From assembly GCF_014356525.2 (NCBI RefSeq), contig NC_052510.1:18643999-18707998 (forward strand): a stretch of 64,000 nucleotides of DNA, given 5' to 3'. Positions 23,785 to 36,120 of the stretch are shown piece after piece. Under the pieces are notes generated by a model, which worked only from the letters and a program-made list of their open reading frames with translations, made no database searches and was not told the DNA's origin. Source of the DNA: Nilaparvata lugens. Lineage: Eukaryota; Arthropoda; Insecta; Hemiptera; Delphacidae. Every line of letters starts with the position of its first letter. The stretch's first letter is position 1. A program made the translations under genes and the position numbers.

Positions 23785-24339
23785 ATATCAATTCAGGAAT
23801 GGACAAAGAAAAATGGTCTTAAGCTTAATCCCATCAAAACACAACCCATTATAATTGGATATTCTCCTCTTATAAACAATATTGACCTTGAATCGATTCA
23901 CAAAATTAGTGTAGACGGTAATGACATTCCTTACTGCAGCTCAGTTAAAAATTTAGGCATTATTATGAATAATACTCTTGACTGGTCAGAACAAGTCAAC
24001 AAAACTTGTAAAAAGGTATTCTCAGCCATGCATGCATTGAAGAAAATGCACGATATCCTCCCTAGAAACATTAAATTATTATTGGTTCAATCTCTCATCT
24101 TCCCACATTTAATGTATTGTAATTCTGTTCTTAACGATATGCAAGTCACTCTGAATGATAAACTACAGCGTTACCAAAATTATTGTCTACGTTTCGTCTA
24201 CTCTCTCCAACGCCATGATCATATCACCCCAGCCCACATTGCTAGTTCAACATTAAAGCTTCCCGATCAGAGGCTTTTTCGAATAGTCAAGCTTGTTATA
24301 GATATCTTGAAATACGGTAATCCGAACTATTTTCACTGA
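23785..24339 (+). pseudogene. Non-LTR retrotransposon reverse transcriptase fragment (Jockey/CR1-like)
   Basis: A continuous plus-strand frame starts ISIQEWTKKNGLKLNPIKTQ, continues with SVKNLGIIMNNTLDWSEQVN, KKVFSAMHALKKM and LPRNIKLLLVQSLIFPHLMYC, and ends at a TGA. The order W..NGL.LNP.K, then [VK]NLG[IV]..[DN]..L.W..H[VI], then the C-terminal thumb region (..K..L....I.P...Y...V) is characteristic of the RT C-terminal half of Jockey/CR1-type LINEs. Stops lie immediately upstream, so the copy begins here by 5' truncation. No target duplication was found by eye. The frame is intact over about 185 codons, which suggests a fairly young copy. Confidence 0.75.
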
Positions 24340-25504
24340 AATCACACTGAAATTGATGAATTGAATAACTTTTTCATTCGTAAAAAGTTTTTATAGGAAC
24401 TGTTGAAGTTAAGCTTCATGTTCATTGACTGTTTCATTTGCATCTGTATCAATGAATACTCAAATAATATATAATAACCTTTCAGTCAAATTTATAATTG
24501 ATTACATAGTGACTAACTAGTTGAAACAGGTCTAACGAACAATAATTTTGAAACAAAAAACCAAAACGTACTTGACATTAGCTAACAGTAACAGTAATAT
24601 TGTCAGAACAGAACTGTTCACAACGGTAACCCCAGTTTCAAGCTCTGCTTATTGGCCTCAATAAAATGTCATATCGCAAATCCAACTTGATACTAATGAT
24701 AATGAATGGTTCTAGAGAGTACTTGGGTACTGTACTTGATTAAAATCGTTATTTATTTTATTTATTTCACAAGAGATTCCAATAGACAGTGGAGGAACGT
24801 AATGAACAGGCGTAGTTAGTGGAAAAATGATGACTAAGTTCCCACGATATCTGAGCATCACTCGCTATAGAAGTGATCAACTATAGTTATAGCAGCTTAG
24901 ATGAGCCAAGTGTGCTAAGTTGAGCTAAGCTCGCGCTGCTTTGCACTTACAATGCTGGCCTCGATTGAAGATTATGAGAACAATTCATTTTCTTTACACT
25001 GTTTTATCAGTTTCCATTTATTCAAGTTCAAACGAAACTCGTTTACTGGTGACTCTTTGATAGATTTCTGGATTGTACTCAAGGATCGAGTTCAAAGTAA
25101 ATGGTAATTGATAAAGGAATAAAGTCGCCTAAGTGATTGATAAAATTAACTGGAGTTGATTCATTATCTAAATCGATTGTGTCTTCTTTGAAGTATGGAA
25201 TACAACCAATTTGATTTTTTAATCTGCTTTCCACAGCACTCATGAGATTGTGCATGAATCGTTAATATCATGTTAGATTAAATTATAAATTAAAATATCT
25301 TAGTCCAATACAAGGTCACAAGGAGAATTGATTATTGATAAAATAAAATGTGCCTATTATTAACGTTCTAAATTTGGATATTTTATATTCATATGATAAT
25401 TAACTTGATATAGATTGATGAATCTTCAATCAGATTAAGTGGAATAAGTTGATGAAGCTCACTTGAAAAACTTTTGAGTTGACATCCAAATTCCCTTACA
25501 GATA

Positions 25505-25657
25505 GCCTTAACCGACAATTTAACATGCCCTGATAAGACGATGCCCTGTGTTAAATGATAACACGGGAGTGACCAAGTAAAAAACTTTCGATGATGAGCG
25601 TATTTGAATCGAGGACCTTTAGGCTGCTACGCAAGCGCTTTAAAGCTGAGGTACTCA
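25505..25657 (-). mobile_element. tRNA-derived SINE
   Basis: On the minus strand the head reads GTACCTCAGCTTTAAAGCGC (A-box type, compare TRGYNNARNGG) and about 30 bases later GGTCCTCGATTCAAATACG (B-box type, compare GGTTCRANNCC). This reproduces the internal pol III promoter of a tRNA. The body contains CACTCCCGTGTTATC and, after a spacer, CATGTTAAATTGTCGG, phrases I associate with insect SINEs. The copy is degenerate and limits are approximate. It lies next to a copy of the 200-bp repeat at 25686. Confidence 0.65.
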
Positions 25658-25685
25658 GATTGGGTGGATTCCAATTTTTCTATAT

Positions 25686-25800
25686 ATAACCTAGAAGATT
25701 ATGTTTAATTATGTTTTAATGGGGGAGGTTGAGTTTATACTTTTAAATGGCAATACAAGTATGTTGATATTATTAGAAATGTTTTGATTCTTGAATAATA
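25686..25800. repeat. Diverged single copy of the 14836 repeat
   Basis: AACCTAGAAGAT, GGGGGAGGTTGAGTTTATAC, TTTAAATGGCAATA and GATATTATTAGAAATGTTTT follow in the same order and spacing as in the dimer at 14836-15235. Confidence 0.55.
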
Positions 25801-28639
25801 AACACAAATAATGGAAAGTTATTTGATAAACTTCTTTAGCACACTTGAAATTTGGACAATATGAATGTCAACAATGCTTGTCGTCGACGACTGCGGAAGT
25901 TTAAGCACAAACGAAAATGCACCTTTAAATAGATAGATATAATGTCAAGGTAGCATAGTAATAAAACTTGCAAGATGTATTTAGGCTACTGATCAAGTGC
26001 AATGAACTCTCATTATTCCTTATTGCAACATGAAGTAGTGAACACAACTTCAGCAACTCAAATTGCATCTTTGACAACCAGTCAACAATATACAAGGAGA
26101 ACCGTATGACATTAATTATGTTGAGAGAATTTATTTTGGCAACGTAAGCTTGATACTATTTGATTCTTTCGTATGGGATGATCAGCAATTTATTAACTTT
26201 TTTGATAATTTGGATTTATTTCAAGATTTTGTTGCACTAGATCGGTAGGTAAGTACATCTATCAAATTTTATTACAGTACACCACTCTTTCAATTTCCTT
26301 TTCCTCTCTATCATTTCTTCCATACATTCTCTCTTTCTAGTAATGAGTGCTCTACACTATCTTTTTCTAATACAGGCGCATGTGCACATATCGATCATCT
26401 TTCCTCAGCTAGTGGCCCATCATGTCACCTCTGTGTTTGTTTTAATTTGTGGATGCTGAACGGAAACGTATCTTCAGGCCGGATGTAGTCCAGTCCACAT
26501 ACTGGCGAAAATGTTTTGCCCAAAATTCTCACGCGACTTATCCAATTAAAAATTTTATTCATCTAAGATGTACGAGTTCACCACCAAACATCGTAATGTG
26601 CTCACCTAATAATGAGTGCATTCGCCATAAATGTTTATCGGATGATCTATAGTAAGAAGTATGGTCTTATCTATATAACTCTATCTGATATTCTATCTCC
26701 AGATTAATTTAACTACAACTCTCTAGGTACTGTAGATTTTAGATAGTTCAACGAATTTATACTTTCTAATGATGAACTGTATCTCGAACCATACATGATT
26801 AATCTCCTCAAAGTAAATCCCCATCAGTCTCCAATGCCTTAAGTTAGACTGATGAACATCACATGAAACAAAATTGTTGAATAGTTGATTGACCGTTCGG
26901 AGTTAAACCAACATCTACAAAACATTTTATTCACGACTTGAATCTGTATAATTTGAAACTTAGTAGCTATTACGGAACTCCCAGTGGAAATCATAGCTAC
27001 TTATTCATTTGAATAACAAGAGACTTTTACATGTTCTAATTCAATTTTCAATGTTCAACATCTCTCTTGGTAATTGATTTAATTCAATTTAGGAGTATTT
27101 TTCTAATTTAAAAATAAATTGAATTGGAACCGTTTTGGGCGTAATTTAGCATGTGGTACTTTTCTGTAAGTTGTATAATTCTGAATGATTGAATGAATAC
27201 ATAAATAGATAAGTAGATGAATAAATAAATAACTGAATAAATTATCGTTGTGACTTTTTCAAGTGTCCACAATAATTATGCACTTATTCAATGAGTATCA
27301 TAATCCACATGAGATCATCATCTTTACACATGAGATCAATCTTTACTATATTAACTCACTTATCAATTTTGTGAAATGTAATAGAGCATGATAAATTTTC
27401 ATAACTTCTTCAAGACTACTCAATAATGTGTGATAATGAAAATTTCATTATTAATCCTTTTGACTTCAAAAATGGCACAGCTAATATTATTCAGTTACCT
27501 TACATCACATGACACTATTCACGATAATTTGCTTCTGAACCGCTGAGAAACCAACCGTTGATTAATGTTTTCTGCTTCTGAACAAAATGTTTGTGATTTT
27601 TCCAGGTGCTGTCAGCAAAAAACACATTCCCAAGAGTCTACTGTTACTGTTGGAAAACCGTACACACCACACTTCAACAACTGTAGCTTACAATGATCAT
27701 TGAATAGGAAAATCACCCCTTCACTAGAACTCCTTCAGACAGCCACCAATCCTTCATCCAGCAGACGGGACTTGGTACATGTTCATTGATATCCACCCGG
27801 ACTCCCACGATTTAACAGTTGGTCCCATCGTTCACATGGTCTGGTAATGATAACTCCCGTTTACCATGTTACTATGATTTGTGTACCATGAGATAATCGT
27901 GGTGGTGCCACCGGAAATGATGGTGTGAAACCGTTTTATGGTATTGGAATCATGAAATGGATGAGAATTGGAGGAAGAAAGAGAGGGAGGAAAAGACGAA
28001 TGTGTGGGAAAACAAATGAGATGGAGATGGGTGTGGTGGGTGATGGTGGTGGAATGGCAGCTCACCACAGCAGGAGTGTTATGGTTCATTAGATTAGTTG
28101 GACGTGATCGGTGAGGTACGTGCCAACGCTCACTGGGAACGGACGACGTGCCACCGCGACACTATGGGAAACCGTCACTGAGAAGTCACAGAATCATCGA
28201 CTACGAATCGATGACCGAGTGTGACTGTGCCAGTCGCTCGCTCGAAGGTCGTGGCTAGCCCATGTCCAAGTACTCCAAACTCCAACTTTATCGATGACTC
28301 CTCAAGGTGGAGTGAAATGAATAATCTTAAGGCACGCAAACAGTATGATGCCCACATAAATAAGCCCTTTTTATTCCATGCCCGTGATAACCTAATCTTG
28401 TTATCAGAGGGATGATGATAAGAGATTAGAGGAACTGGAGTGTGAAGTGAGCTCCGAACCACCATAAAGTGATTTAGAAGCACAACATTGAAGAGTTGGC
28501 CTCAAGCAAACATTTGTTATACAATTATGTCTCCGTGACGAAATACTCCACATCATGTTTGAATAAAAATCCTACAAATTTGGAACAAAAATAGCACAAG
28601 GACTACCTTATTATTTTATCGAGCAATGTTGTCACATTT
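25801..28639. other. Unique sequence with a GC-richer island at 27600-28300
   Basis: Mostly AT-rich. From about 27600 to 28300 CpG content rises (GGAACGGACGACGTGCCACC, GTCGCTCGCTCGAAGGTCG) without a convincing coding frame; it may be regulatory or an untranslated exon. Confidence 0.4.
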
Positions 28640-28680
28640 GTGTCATTTGATTTGTGAATAAATAAATAAATAAACAAGAT
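28640..28680 (+). repeat. (AAAT)n LINE-type tail
   Basis: TTTGTGAATAAATAAATAAA after AT-rich sequence. Probably the end of a decayed retroelement, ending just before the nano-MITE at 28746. Confidence 0.4.
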
Positions 28681-28745
28681 TATGAATAAATTATAATTTC
28701 CACAGGAATGCCAAGACTATTATGCGCACATACATGAGTCCAAAG

Positions 28746-28781
28746 CAAACAGTATAGAATTTATACATTCTATCCTCACTG
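28746..28781. mobile_element. 36-bp hAT-like nano-MITE, copy 3
   Basis: Contains CAGTATAGAAT and CATTCTATCCTCACTG and is flanked by a perfect 8-bp repeat GTCCAAAG (28738-28745 and 28782-28789). The left end has decayed to CAAACAG from the CAGTGAG of the other copies. Confidence 0.65.
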
Positions 28782-29085
28782 GTCCAAAGCTTGTCGGTGG
28801 GTAATGGGAGGGTAGTGAGAGACGAGAGGAGCAGTTCAAGGATAGTTCCGAACTTAAGGCGAATTAATTGGAAGTTCACCCTTTCATTCAGCCATGTAGA
28901 ATGCCTTGCAAGAGAAGTGAATTGATACATCTCATTTACAGTGAATATTGTCATATTTTATTACTGTCTCTTTTGCATCAATCAGTATTGCTTGAAATCC
29001 CTTCCCTTGTAGTGGTGATGGTGTTAATTTTTGTAATTCTGTTGTCTCCACACTATCATATCATTGTATTATATAAATGATTAGT

Positions 29086-29118
29086 GATTGTCAATAAATG
29101 AAATAAATAAATAAATAT
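29086..29118 (+). repeat. (AAAT)n LINE-type tail
   Basis: ATTGTCAATAAATGAAATAA followed by AATAAATAAAT, a typical non-LTR retrotransposon tail; the body is not recognised. Confidence 0.45.
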
Positions 29119-32100
29119 AGATTTTAAAATGAGACTACTTGGCTTTGTTTCGCTATGAATATTAAGTATTTATGAATGTTTGCTCTTCACAAGCATTTTC
29201 CTATTGGAATATTGATAAAACTATTTCCGGTTATAACATCAACCTCTAGTAAAAATTAATAAAAATAATATTATTCTTATAATTCTTGAATCGTTCCATG
29301 GCAACATTTCAGTAATTTATTTTTACAATGATTAGAGGTAGATCCTGGCTGATGAAATATTATTATAATTTTGAATTTGATTAATGGATTTCATCTGGAA
29401 ATAAACTCTAATTTTCCTCAGTTCCCAGATATTCGACGCCTGGAGAGATCAGAATCTTCATACATTCTGGATTGTGGAGTGAAGTTCACTAACTCTACTT
29501 GGTAAAATGAATCATCACCACACCACGTTTAATGCTGAATGGAGTTTGCTGATGAATTTATTCTCATGTATTGCATCACCAGGATCTGCATTGTCATCAT
29601 TCTTTTATATTATAAACGGTCCTGACCTACGATGTGAGTTCTACTTGTTTAGACGTGTTCATAAAAGCTGTGAGAATTCCGGGGTTATAGATCTCCAGAT
29701 AGACAGGAGTTTTATAATTTGTGATTTATTTTTGCATTGTAATATATCTTGTTTTGATTCATTTGGCTCCTTTTTTCCAGAATGAATACAGTTTCTTCTC
29801 CAAGTCACGTTTGTTATTATACCAGTTTCCAACATCTATTCCTATGTTCCTCGAACTTCAAATAGAGGTTTAAAAATTCAGTAGAAGTTGATCAAGCAAA
29901 AGTCACAGTTTGTTCATAAATTAAATGAAAAAGGCTAGTCTTTTTCATTTAATATGAACAATTACCACAATATCAACTTCTCAACTACACAAAAAAATTG
30001 TTAATAAATTAATCCTGATGTTTCGATTATTCCCTAGTTGTGGATGTGAAGTTGTAACTCCCATTATTGTGCTTTTCTTGAAAACTGCATCCAGGTTTCT
30101 GTTATTGAAATGGGAACCCACAAGAAGTATTTATCAAAATTTATCAAGTTTTCACGTAAAATGACATCATAGCATACAGAGTATTTCCAACTCTATTCAT
30201 GCTAACTTGTCTGTCCATTGTTTAATACGAGAAAATTTTCCTCTTAATTTGTGAAAAATCACTGGATGCACAATACAGAGATTGAACTCCTGAGAATCTA
30301 AGTTCAAAAAACTTCATGAATATCACTTGGGTACAATGAATGTTATGACTAACTTACACTCTATTTTTTTATTGACACATTATTGTATTTCAAGATTTAT
30401 TTCACATCAAACAAGATACTGAACAATAATCTGAATTGAAATTGCAAAAGGAATAATTCTCATCTAGTTACAATTATTCTATGCTTCCTTAGAAAGCTTA
30501 TTTTCCAAGGTTTTCATCAACCAGAGATAAATAATACTAGACGGTTTCTTCATGGGTACCTCTTCTTTATATTCATGAACCATCTCGGTTGAAAATGAGA
30601 TATATTATAAGCTGTCGGTTTAAATCCCGTTGAACGCGACCATTCCTACATTAGTAGATAACCTGAATGGTGTATGTGGTCTTGAATCAGTTGACGTTAC
30701 ATGAATTGAACCGATTCCTATTATCGCCAGACACCATATTATATTTTATTGTATCACTGTTATCGTCTCACTTTCGTTCATGTATCCACGTGATCTCATA
30801 AGACACCGACACCCAATCTATATTATATTTTCACTTTCATGAGTGTGATCTTTGGATATGAGCGGAGTGAACAGGAAATTATAAGGACAATCAAAGCGTA
30901 GGTGAGTGGAAGAAGAAAAGAAATAAGACAGGGAGATGGCCTGATTAACTAACTCACCAGCCAGTGGTGGTCACTTTGTGGTCAAATCTCGCGCATGTCT
31001 GAAATTGGATTTCGCCTGGCGGTAGCAGAGCATTATAGACGTAATCAAAAATCAGAGCGTTATTGTTCATCTCAAGCTCCTAAAAAAAATTGTATCAGAT
31101 CTGATAGAGAGAGGATAGGAAAGGAGAAAAGAGAAGAAAAATATATTTGAGGCACATGGAAGAGAAGGAAGGTAAGTTTGAGGTGAGTGAAAGAGTAGGT
31201 AGATAACTTTGAGGCAGAGGGAGGAACAAGAGTCTGAGTTAGGAGAAAGAGAAACCTTTATTGTACTCAGATTGTAGTGAATTTCCCACGTCCTCCAACT
31301 GTATAAGCTTCGGATACCCTCTGACCGCAAATTCAGATCTTACGTTACATTCGAGTGATCCGCAATGATAAGTGTTACAACATTTGTAACGAGAACAACG
31401 TTAGCCTAGTATTTGAGTGATGGAGTAGCAGGATTCAGAGTTTCTCCAGGAAGATCTTAGGGAGTTGGCAAAAGGAATAACATAATTAAATAAATAGAAC
31501 ATTATATGATTTTATCCACGTCTTCCAAAACTTCACCCTAACTTGAACTGTTGATAAATATGAACATCAAATTAAATACAAACCTTCAACTACAATACTC
31601 AGACACAGACCCTTAAGTCTTAAGTGCTAATTTATAATTTTGATATACTTTACTCTAACAACTACTAGGCCAGTGTCTTGAAACGTGTACTGACTATAAA
31701 AACATAAATGAGTAAAATGGTGTTCGTTATCTATTCAATAATTTATTCAGCTTACCAAAAATGTAAATAGACGTTGAGTTGTCCAGTCAATTCCATTTAT
31801 CAGTCTACACAAATAACCAAATTAACCATTTTCGTGTGAGAAAATTGTTGAAATCTTGAAATCATACACTTTACATTATCCATGAAAAAAATTATACAAG
31901 TTTACAATAATACATTACCTTGTTTATTTTAATTCTCATACATTCTACAATGATCCATGATGTAATATAATTGTACAGGTTAACAATATTATACGTTTTT
32001 TGTTTATTCTATTCTTACCTCTGCTCAATTGCTACAAGATGTCTAATTATAACATAACTTATATCTTATTTGTTTTCATAATTATCTATTAATTTATCCA

Positions 32101-32130
32101 TGGATACAATGTATTACAAATCATAAAAAA
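29119..32130. other. AT-rich sequence without recognised gene
   Basis: A short purine-rich stretch at 31080-31250 is the only structure seen. Confidence 0.5.
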
Positions 32131-32741
32131 ATATCGGGGACCGAGCTTCGCTCTGGAGTAGGAAAGCATAAAAAGTTTATTACAAAAGAAGAAATTATAA
32201 TAACATTCATAAAGAAATGTTCTATCTAATCACAGTAAATTGAGATTGATTCCCAGAGGAATGCAAAAATTTCCCTCACAAATGCCCAGTTGCACAAAAG
32301 CCGGTTAAATTGTAATCCTGATTAACTTCACGTGAATCAAATCAGAGAATACCATTTCAAAAAGATGGATCTTCTGGAATTAATCAGGATCGAAAATAAC
32401 CCGGCTTTTTTGCAACCGGCACTAAGTACCTGATTGAATGATTACAAAAGTTCAACAGCTAAGTCATAATTTTGATACACTCATGAACTCGCTCACTCAC
32501 TTCCATCACCAACAGACGACGGAATAATTATTATTAGCTGTTTTTCCAAGGATGAATAATAATTATCCTTCTAATGTCCTTCAGCGAGTTTTCCCAGGGA
32601 TGAGACCTAGTGCAATTGAATCTTTATATTATAAACCTACTATGCTCTGAATTTCGTGAGAATCGTTAGAGCCGTTTTTGAGATTCGGTGAAATACAAAC
32701 ATATAAACAGGAGTTGCTCGTTTAATAGTATAGGATATGAT
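32131..32741. repeat. Dispersed ~630-bp repeat, copy 2
   Basis: Starts ATATCGGGGACCGAGCTTCG and ends near GTTTAATAGTATAGGATATG. Same order of blocks as copy 1, including the nested inverted repeat at 32290-32324 and 32379-32417. It lacks one ACATATAAAC unit. The 3' side abuts a LINE-tail stem-loop at 32754-32795 on the minus strand. Confidence 0.85.
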
Positions 32742-32753
32742 TAGGAAGGAACA

Positions 32754-32795
32754 ACAGGCTTGGCCCAAAACTATTCTATTCCCAAATTTTGATAA
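32754..32795 (-). mobile_element. LINE 3' tail stem-loop relic
   Basis: On the minus strand AAAATTTGGGAATAGAATAG then TTTTGGGCCAAGCCTGTTGTTCC parallels the 37132 copy (AAAATTTGGGAGAAGACAG then TTTTGGGCTATGCCTGTTGT). The relic is cut off by the adjoining ~630-bp repeat. Confidence 0.45.
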
Positions 32796-33067
32796 TTAAT
32801 AACATGTCCAAAAAGATAGGTTATGTTTTTGTGAAACATTCAAGTTCAATTTTCGTCCAAAAATATAAGCTAGAAATTTTGAATTAAGAAGAATTAAAAT
32901 ACCAAACTGTATTTAAATATAACACTTAATTATCACTAAATTGAATTAATAAAGTTATTTTATAAAATTATGAAGCCAAAAATACACACAACTTCTCACA
33001 TCTCGATCAATTCGCTAAGATGGTCCCTTCAATGAAAATAGAGTCTATAAAATGACATCAAGGCATC

Positions 33068-33205
33068 AGCCAATAAGAGCACATGTGGGCGGAGACTGGG
33101 CGGATCACCTGAAGTATACTCGCACGTGATTGGTCAACGTTCTGTGACATTGAAAATCTGCCAGCTGACTTGGTATTCTCAAAAGACTTGGAGGACGTTC
33201 AGTGA
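33068..33205 (+). promoter_or_regulatory. Promoter-like island (CCAAT, GGGCGG, CACGTG, TCAGT)
   Basis: Within 140 bp: CCAAT (33070), CACATG (33080), GGGCGG (33087 and 33098), CACCTG (33106), CACGTG (33123), ATTGG, an inverted CCAAT (33129), and an Inr-like TTCAGT (33198-33203). No TATA box or DPE at the expected distances and no coding exon recognised nearby. It could also be part of an unknown mobile element. Confidence 0.2.
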
Positions 33206-34115
33206 GCAGTATTGTCTTCAGTTATAATAAGGAGTACCAAGATATGAAGAAATGTGTACTTTGTAGTATCACTGACTACTAAGGTTTCTATTAGTCTATG
33301 GTAATTTTTGTAGTATATAGTGGTGTACTATAAAAATAGATTAGCTCAATATGAATAATGGAAGCTCTTAGTAAAATGGAGTTCATGATATTGAACATTC
33401 AAGTATTCAGTATTTTATCATTATTTAACAAAAATACCAAATAAATGCTGCAAATTAGGAATTATCTGGGATTTTCGTTAAATAATAATTATATATTAAT
33501 TAGCTTTTGACTAAATGCATTCTCTATTTAATTCCATCTATTCAGTATTTCATTTTTGATACAAATAAATGCAATCACTATTTATTCAATTGTAAACATT
33601 ATTTTTCCATAGAACTGCTGATTTTTTCAATGCGTTCACTATAAATAACGTTCAGCTTAATTATTTGACTCGATTATCCATTAAAGCCACAGACAGTTCC
33701 TCAGCATCCAGTAGAACAACAATGTTCGCTTCCATTTGACCTCATACCCATTTAGCTTTGTTTACGTCTCAGTCAACCCGGCTAACCACTCACTGGATTA
33801 TTGCAGATCTGCAGGTATTCAACACAAGAAATATCCACTTGATTATCACTGGACACTGTCCATCTACACTGTCACTATTACTATTTATATCATACTGGAT
33901 TGTTGTCCAACTTACTTTACCAACTACTATAACTATATATAATGTGATGTCTAATGCTATTGACTTTATTCTATTATTCTTGTATCAGCTATGTACTTAG
34001 CTATTTTTATAGAATACTGCACATTTCTTCATACTATAGTGTACCATATAACTGATGCCAATACTGTTCATGGCCTATTACCTGTACATGTGGCCTGTAG
34101 TACGGGAGGCATGTG

Positions 34116-35215
34116 CTGCAACAAAAAAGGAGAAGTAGGAAGAGGAGACGGGGGAGAAGGAGAAGGAGGTGAAAAAGAGAAGAAAACAGAAGAAGAGAAG
34201 TAAAAAGTTGAGTGAGCTTCGCGAAGATCATGTCGATTAGGTAGACGTGAGTCCAGCCGCTTCTGACGGCGCCAATCATTCTTTCTTTTTTCTCTCCTTC
34301 TACGTTATTCTATAATTCTCCTTCACACTATTCTTCCTCGATTCCTTTCCTCTTCTCCTCACTGACATTTTCCCATATTTTATTACAATCATCCCGCTTC
34401 CCCCAATTCGTATTTTTGTGATGAATTCTCACCTTTTCTACCTCTACTATTGCAAGTTTTGCATGAATTCATTAAATTTGTTTGTCTTCATTCATTATCA
34501 GTCTTTTCTTCCTCATCCGCCATTCTATTCACATTGGAGTATTCTACTCTAATTAAACTACACTTGCTCTTTTCCTTATTTTACTCCCCACAAAGTCACA
34601 ATCTGTATTTTTCTAATAATTTTCAGGATTACCCCTTATGTCAATTCTATCCAATTTTCAGACTACATTTTTTTCAGGATTACCCCTTATGTCGTTTCTA
34701 TCTAAATTCCACAAACTAAATTATTGTTTATTTTTTCTTGTAATCGTTTCTAAATTCTTGTAATTTCCCTTCCCATTCTCCTGAAAACCTGATCATTCTC
34801 GAATCTTTGTATGCTTCATTTTGAATTTTTTCCACTAATCCCTGTTTCACGTTATCTTATATTTGTCTCTTGTCTTTTCTAGTCATCCTTGTTTTCATTC
34901 TTCCCCATTTTTTCGTGGAAGCAACTGATGCCATAATTATGAACACTCTCTGTATATTATAATGATTATAATAATAAATTATTACAGTTTTTATCAAATT
35001 TTTATTTTTTCCTCCCTCCTTGTTGATTTCAAGATACTGCTCATCTATATCTTTCAATATTCTTTCCCCGTCTTTTCTCCTCCTCCACACTTTTCCCAAC
35101 CAATTACACTCTACCAGACATCCTCATCAACCTTCATTTTTATCCTTTTCTTTTCTATACACTCATGAAACCATCCCTTCATTATCATCTTCACCATCAT
35201 GATTATATAACCTGC
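34116..35215. repeat. Short purine tract followed by pyrimidine-rich block
   Basis: 34116-34205 is AAGGAGAAGTAGGAAGAGGAG-like; 34270-35215 is rich in TTCTCCTTC and TTTTCC. A 51-bp-period duplication of CAGGATTACCCCTTATGTC (34624 and 34675) lies within. No gene. Confidence 0.6.
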
Positions 35216-36010
35216 TTGATAATATCGCAAGTCACCATTTGCATCCATGAAGATTGCACTTTATTAGAAGATGGATGAACTGATAACAACACTAACTGCC
35301 TTCGCTTTTAAAAACCGTATATGGTTTTTAAGGAAGACTCTTAATTTCAATCTTTATTGCCATTAGTCTCATATGGACACATAGAGCGCAACAAATTGAA
35401 TGAAATGCATGGTATTATTTTCATTTATTACCCTACTGAATCTAGAACAATGGATCTTTGCAAGTTTTTATACTACAATGGACCATAAACTGTTCCTAAT
35501 TGGTGCTATACGTAGTAGCCTACATTCGAGAAAAATTACAGGTTGATCTTCTATTTTACAAGAGATTGTTGTTGCAGTGTATTACACGTTTGTAACATGT
35601 TGGCGATCCTGTACTGAGCATTACAATAAGCCAGTTGAAGGAGGAGAATAATATAAAGGATGTTTTCAGTCGTCTTAATTGTGGTTGGCAGTAATAAAAC
35701 GGTTGTTTCCTAGAAAGAGAGGCTATCATTGACGCCAGAATGGTATCTGAACAATTTCAGCCAATGGTCTCACTGTGTTTTATGATCTCAGTCTGCAGTG
35801 TTAAAATATGGAGTACGGTTAACCGGTTAATTTTCCACTATTTAATTCTCACTATAAAATAATGGCATTATCACTCTCATTAGAAACAGTAATGATAATT
35901 ATTATGATCATTATAATGGTATATCATTAGAATAGTTCGTAATTCAGCTCGTATCTGAAGTTTTGCATTTTGCAAATCCAATTAATCCACAAGTTAATTC
36001 GCAGGTTCTC

Positions 36011-36120
36011 GTTCCTCGCACACAGGCTTTGCCCATGTGAGGAACCTTCTTCAAGTTTTGTTTATGTATTTTGTATATTTTTTGTTCTTTCTAAGAAGAA
36101 AAATAAATATAGTTTCAATT
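36011..36120 (+). mobile_element. LINE 3' tail with GGCTTTGCC stem-loop
   Basis: GTTCCTCGCACA pairs with TGTGAGGAAC around the loop CAGGCTTTGCCCA (36011-36045). A T-rich stretch and AAGAAGAAAAATAAATATAG follow. It resembles the 3' UTR hairpin of CR1/Jockey-type LINEs. No coding part is retained that I can recognise. Confidence 0.45.
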
